Source: an uncultured Flavihumibacter sp.
GTDB taxonomy: Bacteria; Bacteroidota; Bacteroidia; Chitinophagales; Chitinophagaceae
Reading direction: 5' to 3'
DNA length: 43,666 bases
NCBI GenBank assembly: GCA_946482545.1
Contig: CAMLRX010000026.1
Coordinates: 1 to 43,666, forward strand
Shown here: positions 36,201-43,666 of the stretch, in pieces
Numbering within the stretch: position 1 is the stretch's first letter
Layout of the letters: each line of letters begins with the position of its first letter
Translations under genes and position numbers: made by a program
Notes under the pieces: model-generated
What the model was told of the DNA's origin: nothing
Seen by the model: only the letters and a program-made list of their open reading frames with translations
Database searches by the model: none

Positions 36201-36798
36201 TATTCAGAATGGACAGCCATCGCTATACGGTCCAAAGAATGAACCTTTCTTCGTGGGAACGTTTATTGGTGGGGATGCCCGCTCCTGGATGGATGCAGGC
36301 GGGGTAACCGTGGCGCCATACACACTTGGCATGAATCATTCCTTCGACATTCACGGCTTTACTTTATCTGCCATCGTGATCGGAAAATTCGGACATGTTT
36401 TCAGAAGGTCCGGCTTTAATTACCCATGGATATTTAACGACAAAAGACCCGTTAACGCCAGGTTCTCAGAGGTATTCAACGGAGACCCAAATAAGATACT
36501 GCCACTGCCCGCGCAAACGGCCACCAGCACCACTTATTCCGTTTGGAACAACCACGCGCCTTTCCTGGACTACCTGGTTGAAAACGCAGGCCATGTAAGA
36601 TTGCAGGAAGTTAGCCTTGCCTATACCCTGAACCCGCAATGGATGAAAAAAACAGGGTTTTCCAACCTGAGGCTCTATGCACAGGGCAACGACCTGCGCA
36701 CCTTTACGAACAACACTTACAACGAGGATCCGGAGTTCCAGTTTGGAACGGTGAAACCCAGGCCCCGTTTTACATTTGGTTTTAAAGTACAACTCTAA
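33235..36798 (+). CDS. SusC/RagA-family TonB-dependent outer-membrane transporter with STN domain, second module
   Basis: 1187 residues from the ATG at 33235 (MQKTAAMGG), chosen because its context and first codons match the first susC (ATGCAAAAAAC). In-frame GTG 33163 and ATG 33184 would run through the leader hairpin. Signal segment MLSIFLFVCSMAVSARPAAQ; STN domain at about 46-121 (TLKEIFTTVKSQTGYRILYNEE); carboxypeptidase-regulatory-like domain at about 141-215 (VTDSLGQPLLGVTVSLNKK); SusC plug at about 221-342 (VDVTVSTGYQNIPKERATGSF, AAASIWGSRAANGVIVITTKSG); and a barrel ending FGFKVQL. It follows FecR and precedes SusD by 6 bp. Substrate unknown. Confidence 0.96.
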   Translation: MQKTAAMGGPCMSRNPLATILRIMRMLSIFLFVCSMAVSARPAAQTVSLTAKNATLKEIFTTVKSQTGYRILYNEEVFGRFKPVAVSAASMPLSDFLSMVFKNQNLNFYIDGNNIFVSGKKVPAGTTDITASPAELPPPVTIRVTDSLGQPLLGVTVSLNKKIVGFTNADGIFSIDVKPGDVLQFTSVGLETISRKVGNANALTIVMRPSADQLTSVDVTVSTGYQNIPKERATGSFKVIDKEQLDKPATTIAQRLIGTTPGLVSRVDANGNTTFTIRGRSSLATDANPLIVLDGFPLENTSINDINPNNVQSVYVLKDAAAASIWGSRAANGVIVITTKSGKKGVPFSADINAFTRIGSKFDLDYVRNLATAAETVAFEKYAFNRWGSAYNAGSLDQINRPANLATAYLNEVRLGRMTQAQADAELARLASLDNRQQIRDHILDNPVSTQVNLNITASTSLVSNALSALFETNTTDFKGTDNRRAMLNYRAEANVSKWLDFDVNFMGQYQRANNNGFTAGDISGWSPYDMLLNPDGSRVQNFNAGYYMPSLALFVPQFGAKFPYDFYYNPLRERDARDFSTETMNFRVQAGLTGKIMPGLTISSRIMYDNNNGFTRNLSKEDAFTVRSAFNNSITWDRTLNGAITPNLPKGAQLAQSRSKFRGYNFRNQLDFNRVFANDHAVNFVAGTEIRNFTTETFTPPIAYGYNDETLAVGNFPNGPGGSFRQLPNWIGGNSTFGYLNSFTYTTNRYYSVFSNLAYTYKGKYTVSGSYRTDAANFIAANDESRYSPFWSVGGLWQLGREEFMAPVSIVDKLALRLTYGVNGNEDRSTSPYPLINTGSANSQTGAIAATVSSYGNPLLRWERTYMLNAGIDFSLWKGKLYGTVEYYQKNGRDLLADISISAVNGVTSQKLNNVEMYNRGIDLELGSSLQINKNIRWSGNVNFSYNNSKITRLFRTGWTSDQLVRGGSGAFVEGYNASTIWSYRYAGIQNGQPSLYGPKNEPFFVGTFIGGDARSWMDAGGVTVAPYTLGMNHSFDIHGFTLSAIVIGKFGHVFRRSGFNYPWIFNDKRPVNARFSEVFNGDPNKILPLPAQTATSTTYSVWNNHAPFLDYLVENAGHVRLQEVSLAYTLNPQWMKKTGFSNLRLYAQGNDLRTFTNNTYNEDPEFQFGTVKPRPRFTFGFKVQL

Positions 36799-36804
36799 TT
36801 AAGT

Positions 36805-38307
36805 ATGAAAAATATTATCAGATTAATAGCCGGCGCGTTACTCGCAACACCGGTACTCATCAGTGGATGCAGAAAAGCCGCGAACGATTTTCTGGACGAA
36901 CCCCCTTCCAAAAGCCAGGGAGTAGTGATTACCACAACGGCACAACTGGATGCCCTGTTCGATAACCATAACAATCTCGGAACGGAAAACGGCGCCACGG
37001 TGCGGATGTATGGCACAGACGACTATGATTTTACGCCCGCTGCGGTGAATGGCAACTTCTTCCACAACAGTTTTTTTGCCGTTGCCATCGGAACCTGGGA
37101 ACGTTCAAGAATGGAAAACAATCCCAATTCCGACTGGGCCTCACAATGGAGCAAAGTATTCACGGCCAATCTTGTATTAACGCAGGCCGATAAGGTGTCC
37201 GGTCCGCAGGCCGATAAGGATCGTTTGAAAGCTGAAGCCCATTTTGTGCGCGCCGTGGCGTACTGGACCCTCGCCAACGTGTATTGTTTGCCGTACACGG
37301 CTGAAACCGGGAACGAGCCCGGTTTGCCCCTGAAAACAAGCACCAGCTTTGAAGAGGACCTCACCCGCGCATCGCTGGCCAAAACCTATGAGTTCATAGA
37401 GGCTGACCTGGCGGAAGCGTTAAAAATAACAGATCCGATCATTAAAAACGGCCGGTTTACTTCATGGCGCGCCAACATCGCCGGGGTAAATGCTTTCGCC
37501 GCACGTTATTACCTCATGCGGGGCAACTATGCGCTTGCGGAGCAACATGCCACCACTTCTCTCAACGCCTACAGCGAACTGGTGAATTATAATACGGAAG
37601 TCAGTTTTTCTTCAGCCTTGCCACTGAATTTCCCCAGCACGATTTTGGAACCGGCAGATCCTGTAAACTGGAAGGAGTTTACTGCTTTCAGACTACTGTC
37701 TACCCAATACGCTGTGCCTTCAGAAGAACTGAAAAATCTTTACAGCACTGATGGAACCGTTGCCGGCAGACAAAACGACCTGCGCTATAAATACTTTGTA
37801 GTAGAAGGAAGCGCGGTATTATACGGACTTCCTCCCGCAGATATGTTTGTACATTTTGGATTGCAATCGCTGATGTCCGGAACAACCGTTGGGGAAACCA
37901 TTGTTACAAAAGCGGAGGCCCAGGCCAGGCAAAATAAAGTAAGTGATGCCATGACCACCATCAATGTACTCAGGGCAAAGCGCATGAATGCCGCGCTGCC
38001 CGCAAATGTGATCAACCTCACCGCAGGTAGCCAGGCCGAAGCCATCACCAAACTGCTGCAGGAACGCCGAAGGGAACTGCCCATAACGATGCGCTGGTTT
38101 GACCTCCGCAGGCTGAACAACAATGAAACACCTGCTGACGATGTAACCATCATCAGGCAAATGTATCAGTTCAATGATGCGGGTATCATTACTTCTTTGC
38201 CACTCGTTACTTATACACTGGAGCCCAAATCCAGAAAGTATGCCGTGATGATTCCGCAGCCTGATATATACGCCAGCCAGAACGTAATTGTTCAGAATAC
38301 TTATTAA
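36805..38307 (+). CDS. SusD/RagB-family nutrient-binding outer-membrane lipoprotein, second module
   Basis: 500 residues, lipoprotein signal LLATPVLISGC with Cys22. SusD features: KAEAHFVRAVAYWTLANVYCLPY, a TPR helix FAARYYLMRGNYALAEQHA, and the C-terminal AEAQARQNKVSDAMTTINVLRAKRM with LQERRRELPITMRWFDLRRLN. Starts 6 bp after susC. It is divergent from the SusD at 22261, so the two systems probably bind different ligands. Confidence 0.95.
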   Translation: MKNIIRLIAGALLATPVLISGCRKAANDFLDEPPSKSQGVVITTTAQLDALFDNHNNLGTENGATVRMYGTDDYDFTPAAVNGNFFHNSFFAVAIGTWERSRMENNPNSDWASQWSKVFTANLVLTQADKVSGPQADKDRLKAEAHFVRAVAYWTLANVYCLPYTAETGNEPGLPLKTSTSFEEDLTRASLAKTYEFIEADLAEALKITDPIIKNGRFTSWRANIAGVNAFAARYYLMRGNYALAEQHATTSLNAYSELVNYNTEVSFSSALPLNFPSTILEPADPVNWKEFTAFRLLSTQYAVPSEELKNLYSTDGTVAGRQNDLRYKYFVVEGSAVLYGLPPADMFVHFGLQSLMSGTTVGETIVTKAEAQARQNKVSDAMTTINVLRAKRMNAALPANVINLTAGSQAEAITKLLQERRRELPITMRWFDLRRLNNNETPADDVTIIRQMYQFNDAGIITSLPLVTYTLEPKSRKYAVMIPQPDIYASQNVIVQNTY

Positions 38308-38393
38308 AACCCTCAGGCTTTTACAGGTGAGGTGATAGATTGAAGGCGGCTGAGTGTAGAAAATATGAGTTCTAAAATAGTAAAACCACAAAA

Positions 38394-40310
38394 ATGAATC
38401 GTAAAAACGCAAGGATATTATTTTCCCTTCTTGCCATTTTTTGCTTGGTATGCATCATCGATGCACATGCGCAGCTCAGGAAAAGCAACCTCAATGTGTT
38501 GTATGTGGGCGGATCGGGCGATATATACGACCAGGTGCCGCTTCCGAAGGAGGAAAGGGATGCGGATATCCGGGCCAGGATGACCGCTTTTGAAGACATG
38601 CTAAAAAAGTATTTTAACAAAGTAGCTGTTACGCACATAGATAAATACAGTGCAGATATGTCTTCAGGTTATGATGTTACCATAATTGACGCGCTTCCGG
38701 AGTTTAAAAAGGGGGAGCAGTTAAAACTGTTTCCAGAAAACTTTGATCTTCCTGTATTATTTATCGGTGAAACCAGTGTGAACGGGGCGAAGAACCAAGG
38801 CGTGAAATTTGACTGGTATTGCCTGTGTCTGCGGGGCGATGCTTTTAACATCAGGACCGATCACCCGATATTTAAAGGTCCCTTCCCGGTGAAACTCACC
38901 ACAAAGGCAAAACCACTGCCTGCTGAAGCTGCCCTGCTCAACTACAGGGAGGATAAGACTTATGCCGATCCCATGCCCATGTGGTCCGTACAAACAGCTA
39001 CCTACGACGACTATGAACTGCATACCAAAGGCATCTTCCTGAGACCCGGAATGATCTCTCATGCAAGTGGTTTCGAAGATTCTCCCGATGCAGAATACAT
39101 CGCAGGCGGCTCTTCCGCCAAAGATGCAGGAGCACTTGCCATTGGGCGCCACGGTAATTTTTTCCACTGGGGCTTCGCGGCATCACCAAGATACCTCACG
39201 GCTGAAGCACAAACTGTGCTGGCCAACGCCATCGTCTACACCGCTGCTTTCAAAGGGAAGCGCGTGATCGCTAAAAAACTTTCAGACCGTATTCAAACTA
39301 CCCATGATATGCAGGGTAAAAGAGACGCGGCTTCGGAAAAAGCAAAGAACCTGATGGATGAATACTACAAAGCGCTGGCAAAGCAGGCGGAGGACCGGAA
39401 GAAAAGCGCGCAGGAAAAGAAAGACAAAGGAGAAAAACTTAGTCAGGCAGAAGAAAACTTTCTGAAATCCCAGGTACAGGCGCCTGAACCCATCACCCTC
39501 GAAGGTTATTTGGGAAGCATGTACCGCGATTTGTACACGAAGTATGGTACAGATCTGAAGGCCTACCGTCAGTATTATGACGAGAACATGCCTTATTTCT
39601 ATTCTACTGCAAAAGGAGAGGTTACCATTGATGAGGACCTGAAAAGCCTGAAGATTAAAAAAGGAGACATCAAATTACTAGACGTGGCCATCCGTATGCT
39701 GGAAACCGGAAAGGATACCGAAAAAGCGAAGCGTCTGCTTGACCGTTACACGCTCGCCACCTTCACGAAGCCCGAAGACTGGCGGAAGTGGTACGAGCAA
39801 AACAAGCAGAAATTTTTCTTTACCGAAAGTGGCGGTTATTATTACCTGATCAACAGTGATGATAAAAAAACGGAAGGCAACGACTATGGCAAAAAGCAGC
39901 AACTGCAGGCTTATAAATCCATTGCGCCCGGTGAAACTTCCGATGAGCATCCGGTAAGCATGGCAGCGGGCAGCGTAGTGCTGGATAATGGCAACAGAGA
40001 AATCGTGGTCCGTTTGAAGATACACCCCGGCTACCACATCTACAACTACGTGTCGCCACAAGACCCCTTTATTAAAACGGAAGTAAAAATCAATGCTCCT
40101 TCCGGGTATGCACCTGTGGGTGAGTTGAAAACTTCCAACGCTATTCTTTATAATCCAACCGGTACATCCGTGTATAAAAGCGAAGCCCTGTTTGTTCAGG
40201 AGGTAAAAGGAAAGGCGGAAGGGGAAGCGCTCTGTGTGGTAAGTTACCAGTGCTGCAACAACGACATCTGTTATCCGCCCGCGGAGGAAACACTAAAAGT
40301 TAAATTGTAA
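38394..40310 (+). CDS. exported ThuA/GATase-like protein fused to a C-terminal DsbD-alpha-like redox domain
   Basis: 638 residues with a signal peptide (FSLLAIFCLVCIIDAHAQ). Residues about 30-290 look like an exported ThuA/class I glutamine-amidotransferase-type alpha/beta domain (LNVLYVGGSGDIYDQ, SGYDVTIIDALPEF, GNFFHWGFAASPRYL). Residues about 295-480 are charged and helical (DRKKSAQEKKDKGEKLSQAE). The C-terminal 110 residues match the N-terminal (alpha) domain of DsbD: YHIYNYVSPQDPF, then VVSYQCCNNDICYPPAEE, with Cys620/621 and Cys626 where DsbD has its reactive pair, one residue closer together. It lies 86 bp after susD and just before a TlpA gene. It could pass or accept thiol electrons in the periplasm (inference). 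The N-terminal assignment is less sure than the C-terminal one. Confidence 0.8.
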   Translation: MNRKNARILFSLLAIFCLVCIIDAHAQLRKSNLNVLYVGGSGDIYDQVPLPKEERDADIRARMTAFEDMLKKYFNKVAVTHIDKYSADMSSGYDVTIIDALPEFKKGEQLKLFPENFDLPVLFIGETSVNGAKNQGVKFDWYCLCLRGDAFNIRTDHPIFKGPFPVKLTTKAKPLPAEAALLNYREDKTYADPMPMWSVQTATYDDYELHTKGIFLRPGMISHASGFEDSPDAEYIAGGSSAKDAGALAIGRHGNFFHWGFAASPRYLTAEAQTVLANAIVYTAAFKGKRVIAKKLSDRIQTTHDMQGKRDAASEKAKNLMDEYYKALAKQAEDRKKSAQEKKDKGEKLSQAEENFLKSQVQAPEPITLEGYLGSMYRDLYTKYGTDLKAYRQYYDENMPYFYSTAKGEVTIDEDLKSLKIKKGDIKLLDVAIRMLETGKDTEKAKRLLDRYTLATFTKPEDWRKWYEQNKQKFFFTESGGYYYLINSDDKKTEGNDYGKKQQLQAYKSIAPGETSDEHPVSMAAGSVVLDNGNREIVVRLKIHPGYHIYNYVSPQDPFIKTEVKINAPSGYAPVGELKTSNAILYNPTGTSVYKSEALFVQEVKGKAEGEALCVVSYQCCNNDICYPPAEETLKVKL

Positions 40311-40323
40311 ACCAGAAATGAAG

Positions 40324-40357
40324 AAGATCCGTGCCATTACCTGGCGCGGATTTTTTT
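40324..40357 (+). terminator. intrinsic terminator after the ThuA-DsbD fusion gene
   Basis: ATCCGTGCC (40327-40335) pairs with GGCGCGGAT (40343-40351) with one G-U pair, and a run of seven T follows. It may separate or attenuate the downstream tlpA gene, whose ATG is 30 nt further on. Confidence 0.7.
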
Positions 40358-40386
40358 CAGCTATTGCCCACTTTATCTGATAAATC

Positions 40387-41589
40387 ATGCACAACAAGTT
40401 TTTTTTACTGGCAGCGGCTACGCTCGCTTCAGGTATCTGCGCCGCACAACCCAAACCATTCTCTATTAAAGGAAAGGTAGAAGGAAAAACGGATGAATAT
40501 ATTTACCTGTTTTATAAAGATGGAAAGCAATCTGTCAGTGTAATGGACAGCGTGCTCCTGAAAAATGGCGCCTTTGAATTTAACGGCAAACTGGAAGAAG
40601 TAACTTCAGCTTACGTGCTCATGGATAAAAGTAACCAGCGGCCGCCCAGGGTACTTCCGGTGTTCATTGCGCCTGGTGATATGCAGCTTGCCATCGGGTA
40701 CGATAACTTCTCTGAAGGTGTACTCTCCGGCTCTCCGGTGCAGGAGGAACTGAACAGGCTGAACAAGCAGAAAGCATCATTGATGGCCGCGGCGAGAAAA
40801 GTGAACCAGGACTATGAGGCCGCCAATAAACTGTATATAAATGCAGTAAAGGAAGGCAAACCCGGGCAGGAAGTAAATGCTTTGAAAGACGCCGCAGAAG
40901 CTACCAAAGACAGATTACAGCCGCTGATGGTTGAGATGAAAAAGGTGGACATGGACTATATGAACAAGAACCCGGGTACTTTTGTAGCCGCGCATTTGTT
41001 GCAGACCGGACTGAACGAATTCACCTATGAAGAGGCGATGGCCAGGTATGAAAAACTGAACCAGGAAGTAAAAAACACCAGCCTGGGGCAGAATTTATTC
41101 AAAGCGCTTCAAAGCCGGAAGCGTGGTTCTCCCGGAGTCATGGCCACAGATTTTACAGCGAAAGAACTAAAGGGTGGGCAACTGAGTCTTTCCGATTTCA
41201 GGGGTAGATATGTATTGATTGATTTTTGGGCCTCGTGGTGTGTGCCATGCAGGAAAGGTAATCCCCACCTGATTGCTTTATACAATAAATACAAGGACAA
41301 AGGGTTTGAAATTATTGGTGTTGCTTCCGATGATGGAAGGGAAGACAAATGGAAAGAAGCGATCGCGCAGGATAAGATCGGCATCTGGAAACATGTGCTC
41401 AGAGGTTACAAAGGCAGCAACGGGGAAACGGCTTCCACACAAATAGACATCTCCAAAGCATACGATATTCCTACGCTGCCTACTAAAATACTCGTGGACC
41501 CAACCGGAAAAATTGTTGGACGCTATACCGGAGGGGAAGAACAAGATGCGGCTATGGATAAAAAACTTGTAGAGGTTTTCGGGAAATAG
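40387..41589 (+). CDS. TlpA-like thioredoxin-fold exported protein with DUF4369 domain, second module
   Basis: 400 residues, type I signal (FFLLAAATLASGICAAQ). N-terminal DUF4369 domain (FSIKGKVEGKTDEYIYLFYKDG), a Lys/Glu/Ala-rich helical linker, and a TlpA domain with DFWASWCVPCRKGNPHL, Cys285-Cys288, then TLPTKILVDPTGKIVGRYTGG. Active-site and C-terminal sequences are very close to the protein at 23814, so these are paralogues serving the two SusCD modules. A terminator precedes the gene and a strong hairpin follows it. Confidence 0.93.
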   Translation: MHNKFFLLAAATLASGICAAQPKPFSIKGKVEGKTDEYIYLFYKDGKQSVSVMDSVLLKNGAFEFNGKLEEVTSAYVLMDKSNQRPPRVLPVFIAPGDMQLAIGYDNFSEGVLSGSPVQEELNRLNKQKASLMAAARKVNQDYEAANKLYINAVKEGKPGQEVNALKDAAEATKDRLQPLMVEMKKVDMDYMNKNPGTFVAAHLLQTGLNEFTYEEAMARYEKLNQEVKNTSLGQNLFKALQSRKRGSPGVMATDFTAKELKGGQLSLSDFRGRYVLIDFWASWCVPCRKGNPHLIALYNKYKDKGFEIIGVASDDGREDKWKEAIAQDKIGIWKHVLRGYKGSNGETASTQIDISKAYDIPTLPTKILVDPTGKIVGRYTGGEEQDAAMDKKLVEVFGK

Positions 41590-41636
41590 TGCAATTATTT
41601 TCGTTCATAAATCAATGCGGTAGCTGCGTAATGATG

Positions 41637-41680
41637 AATGCCCCGCCTGTGTTGTAATTTAAACACAGGCGGGGCATTTT
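41637..41680. terminator. strong terminator between convergent genes
   Basis: A perfect 17-bp stem (AATGCCCCGCCTGTGTT at 41637-41653 pairing with 41662-41678) encloses an 8-nt loop; TTTT ends the right arm. It separates the + strand tlpA gene (stop 41589) from the - strand beta-lactamase-family gene (stop 41709), and its symmetry allows use from both sides, though the T-tract favours the + strand. Confidence 0.85.
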
Positions 41681-41708
41681 AGTAAAGGGACAGATCGCTA
41701 AAAGCATT

Positions 41709-43031
41709 TCACCGGAATACCTGGAAGGCCTTACTGATGAATTTTGGGGCCAGTGTTTCTTTCCTTGGCATGTTCAGGTAGAACAATGCGATCAGGTCAT
41801 TTTCCGGATCAATAATATATTCCGTACCATACAGTCCACCCCAGGAGTAGGCGCTGTTGGATACTTCCGGCGCCGGTTTTTTGATCGGATTGTAAAGTTC
41901 AAAGCCGAGCCCGAACTGAAACCCTTTTCCACCGGAGTTGGTCTCGGGCAAACGGTTTATTTTGGTCATCATATCCACGGTTTCAGGGCGCAGGATGCGT
42001 TTTCCGTTAAAGGATCCTTTGTTCAGCATCATCTGGCAGAATCTGGCGTAATCTGCGATAGGACCATTCAGACCAATGGCGCCTTCGCAATAGGTTTGCA
42101 CTTTGCTCACAGTGCCTTCACTGTAGCGGTTGGAGGCGGGTTCAAGTTTTCCATCAGCATAACTGTAGACCTTAACGAATCTGGATAGTTTTTCAGGTTC
42201 ATAGTACCAGTCGGTATCATTCATGCCCAGCGGGAGGAGAATGGTTTCCTTCACGTATTCCCGCAATGTTTTTCCGGAGATGATTTCGATCATGTACGCG
42301 AGCATATTTGTGCTCACATGGTAGTTCCATTCGGAACCGGGATCAAAGCCAAGTGGATATTTTGCGAGAGCGATCATTTCATCTTTGAGGTATCGGGCTT
42401 TTGCGTTCGCGTCGGCGGTACGCTGGCCGCTGGTTGCTGCTCCGTTGGCCGGGCCGGCCGTATTGCCTGGTCTGCCACCGTTTCTCGCGCCTGGACGGCG
42501 GAGTTGTCCGGCCAGTCCGGCGCCAAGGCCGGACGAATGCGACATCAGGTGCGCAAAGGTCATCGGTGTTTTTACCGGTCGGGCCTGGTAAGTGCCGTTC
42601 TCGTTCACAGCGGTTACCACACTATCGGGAATGTCAGGAAAGAATTTGGATACCGGATCATCCACTTTCACCAGGCCTTTGTCTACAAGCGTCATAAAAG
42701 CCGCTGTAACCACCGCCTTTGTTTGGGAGAAAAGGATATAATAGTCGTCTACAGAAGCGGGTACCTTTTTCTCCAGGTCTTTCCATCCGAAAGCCTTGTG
42801 GTAAACAACTTTTCCTCCTTTGGCCACGAAGGCTGCCACGCAGGGCACTTTCTGCTGGTCAACGAACGATTGAAGTAAGGAGTCTACGGGCGTTGTATTG
42901 TACGCTGTGGACTTGCCGGATGTAGGGTAGCTGAATGTTTGCGGTTCGCCTTTTACTTTGCCGGAACCGGAACAGCCGTACTGCAATGTGGCGGTTGCAA
43001 TCAACACTGCAGGAAGAATGTACTTATACAT
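41709..43031 (-). CDS. serine beta-lactamase-family (class C/CubicO-like) lipoprotein
   Basis: 440 residues, lipoprotein signal (LIATATLQYGC, Cys20). The nucleophile motif S102-Q-T-K105 lies in YYILFSQTKAVV. The second motif is Y237-H-V rather than Tyr-Ser-Asn (GSEWNYHVSTNMLAY), and the C-terminal strand reads YSWGGLYGTEYIIDPEND, as in many beta-lactamase-fold esterases and D-amino peptidases. Residues 171-211 form a Gly/Ala/Arg/Asn-rich low-complexity insert after HLMSHSSGLG. It is probably an envelope esterase or peptidase rather than an antibiotic-resistance enzyme. It stands alone on the - strand and converges on the tlpA gene. Confidence 0.9.
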   Translation of the reverse strand: MYKYILPAVLIATATLQYGCSGSGKVKGEPQTFSYPTSGKSTAYNTTPVDSLLQSFVDQQKVPCVAAFVAKGGKVVYHKAFGWKDLEKKVPASVDDYYILFSQTKAVVTAAFMTLVDKGLVKVDDPVSKFFPDIPDSVVTAVNENGTYQARPVKTPMTFAHLMSHSSGLGAGLAGQLRRPGARNGGRPGNTAGPANGAATSGQRTADANAKARYLKDEMIALAKYPLGFDPGSEWNYHVSTNMLAYMIEIISGKTLREYVKETILLPLGMNDTDWYYEPEKLSRFVKVYSYADGKLEPASNRYSEGTVSKVQTYCEGAIGLNGPIADYARFCQMMLNKGSFNGKRILRPETVDMMTKINRLPETNSGGKGFQFGLGFELYNPIKKPAPEVSNSAYSWGGLYGTEYIIDPENDLIALFYLNMPRKETLAPKFISKAFQVFR

Positions 43032-43475
43032 GTGGTCTTTTTTAATGGTATGGAATAGCGGTATCTCTTGAAAGTTTACCGCAAAGGGTTACTTAAGGTT
43101 TAAAAATATTTAAGCTTGGAATGGTTGAATCAGGTATTCACAATACGGGGTTAAATATAATGATAGTTGATTGCTTCATGTTAAGACCGGTTTAAAAGAT
43201 TACATCACCTGTGCTTCCATCTGTACATTGCATTTTATAAAACGGTATTTATTTTTCTTCTGCTTTATTGTAACGTAAATCAATGATTGTTAGGCTGATC
43301 TTCAGGGAACCTGCCATCTGTAGCAATCACTGAAGCGCAATTATTTAATGCCGGTACTTCCACACGGCAATTATTTTCACCGTAGAATTATCCATGAGAT
43401 ACATAGCTTACTCCATCGCATTGCTTGCCATAGTCCTTTACTTTTGATTTCATCATCAACCATTGTTTACCAAGT
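43032..43475. other. 444-bp divergent intergenic region
   Basis: It must hold the promoters of the - strand beta-lactamase-family gene and of the + strand gene at the right edge. It is AT-rich and contains CCGTAGAATTATCCAT (43380-43395), which also occurs upstream of the GH5 gene. CGCAATTATTT and GGCAATTATTTT recur just before it. I see no ORF or RNA gene here. Confidence 0.6.
43380..43395 (+). promoter_or_regulatory. 16-nt motif CCGTAGAATTATCCAT upstream of the DUF5107-like gene
   Basis: It matches 28264-28279 except for one base and lies 80 nt before the ATG at 43476, in the same orientation to the gene as the copy before GH5. T-rich sequence precedes both copies. Confidence 0.4.
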
Positions 43476-43666
43476 ATGAATGAAGTTCAAGTATGGGAAG
43501 AGCGTGTTGTGATCCCGACCTATGGTATCGGGGCGCCCGAAAAGAATCCGATTTTTCTGGAAAAACGCGTTTACCAGGGTAGTAGTGGTGTGGTGTATCC
43601 GCACCCGGTTGTAGAAAAAATACTGGATGTTAAGGAGGATAAGTCTTACCAGGCGGTCTTTCTGGA
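43476..43666 (+). CDS. DUF5107-like protein, N-terminal fragment (runs off the right edge)
   Basis: 63 complete codons from ATG 43476 (MNEVQVWEERVVIPTYGIG), open to the edge. The segment VVIPTYGIGAPEKNPIFLEK and then VYPHPVVEKI is characteristic of the start of DUF5107/TPR proteins, large proteins often encoded in carbohydrate-utilisation loci. No signal peptide is present, so it is probably cytoplasmic. Sharing an upstream motif with the GH5 gene suggests joint control. Confidence 0.75.
   Translation, partial: MNEVQVWEERVVIPTYGIGAPEKNPIFLEKRVYQGSSGVVYPHPVVEKILDVKEDKSYQAVFL

Overview
This window looks like a chromosomal accessory region of a Bacteroidota bacterium, most likely of the Chitinophagaceae/Chitinophagia type. 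The grounds are two FecI-FecR-SusC-SusD modules, SusC proteins with an N-terminal STN domain, DUF4369/TlpA thioredoxin lipoproteins, Bacteroidota-style giant RHS proteins with their companion genes, and starts that lack Shine-Dalgarno sequences. I cannot name the genus from the sequence. I saw no rRNA, tRNA or CRISPR array.

Region 1 (1-13268) is an RHS polymorphic-toxin-like cluster on the + strand. It holds a large secreted companion with PA14-like and carbohydrate-binding-like modules (probably 5'-truncated by the window edge), a 279-residue exported protein, and a 2947-residue RHS protein with LamG and RHS core modules. The last ~260 residues of the RHS protein are a visibly AT-rich, unrecognised C-terminal tip. 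The tip overlaps a small lipoprotein gene, which is the natural immunity candidate. Downstream, 13418-13738 is a broken, collinear copy of part of the RHS core.

Region 2 (13739-16345) is an IS21-family element (istA, istB). It abuts the RHS remnant exactly and has imperfect terminal inverted repeats plus internal repeats spaced about 24 bp apart.

Region 3 (16534-28142) is an ECF sigma factor, a FecR anti-sigma factor, SusC and SusD, followed by a train of thioredoxin-fold exported proteins (TlpA-like x3) and one exported protein with a Cys-Gly-Cys motif. A GH5-like glycoside hydrolase (28431-31022) follows behind its own intergenic region.

Region 4 (31236-41589) is a second FecI-FecR-SusC-SusD module. 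It is followed by an exported fusion protein (ThuA/GATase-like N-terminus and a DsbD-alpha-like C-terminus with a Cys pair) and a fourth TlpA-like protein. A strong hairpin terminator closes it. A serine beta-lactamase-family lipoprotein runs convergently (41709-43031, - strand), and the start of a DUF5107-like gene runs off the right edge.

Inferred joint function: in each FecI/FecR module, substrate binding at the STN-bearing SusC would signal through FecR to the sigma factor, which would induce susCD and the downstream periplasmic thiol-redox proteins. Both modules pairing outer-membrane import with thioredoxin-fold proteins suggests a redox-sensitive, cysteine-containing or metal-bound substrate rather than a plain glycan. 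The two susC leaders share a hairpin and start-site design. The GH5 and DUF5107-like genes share a 16-nt upstream motif.
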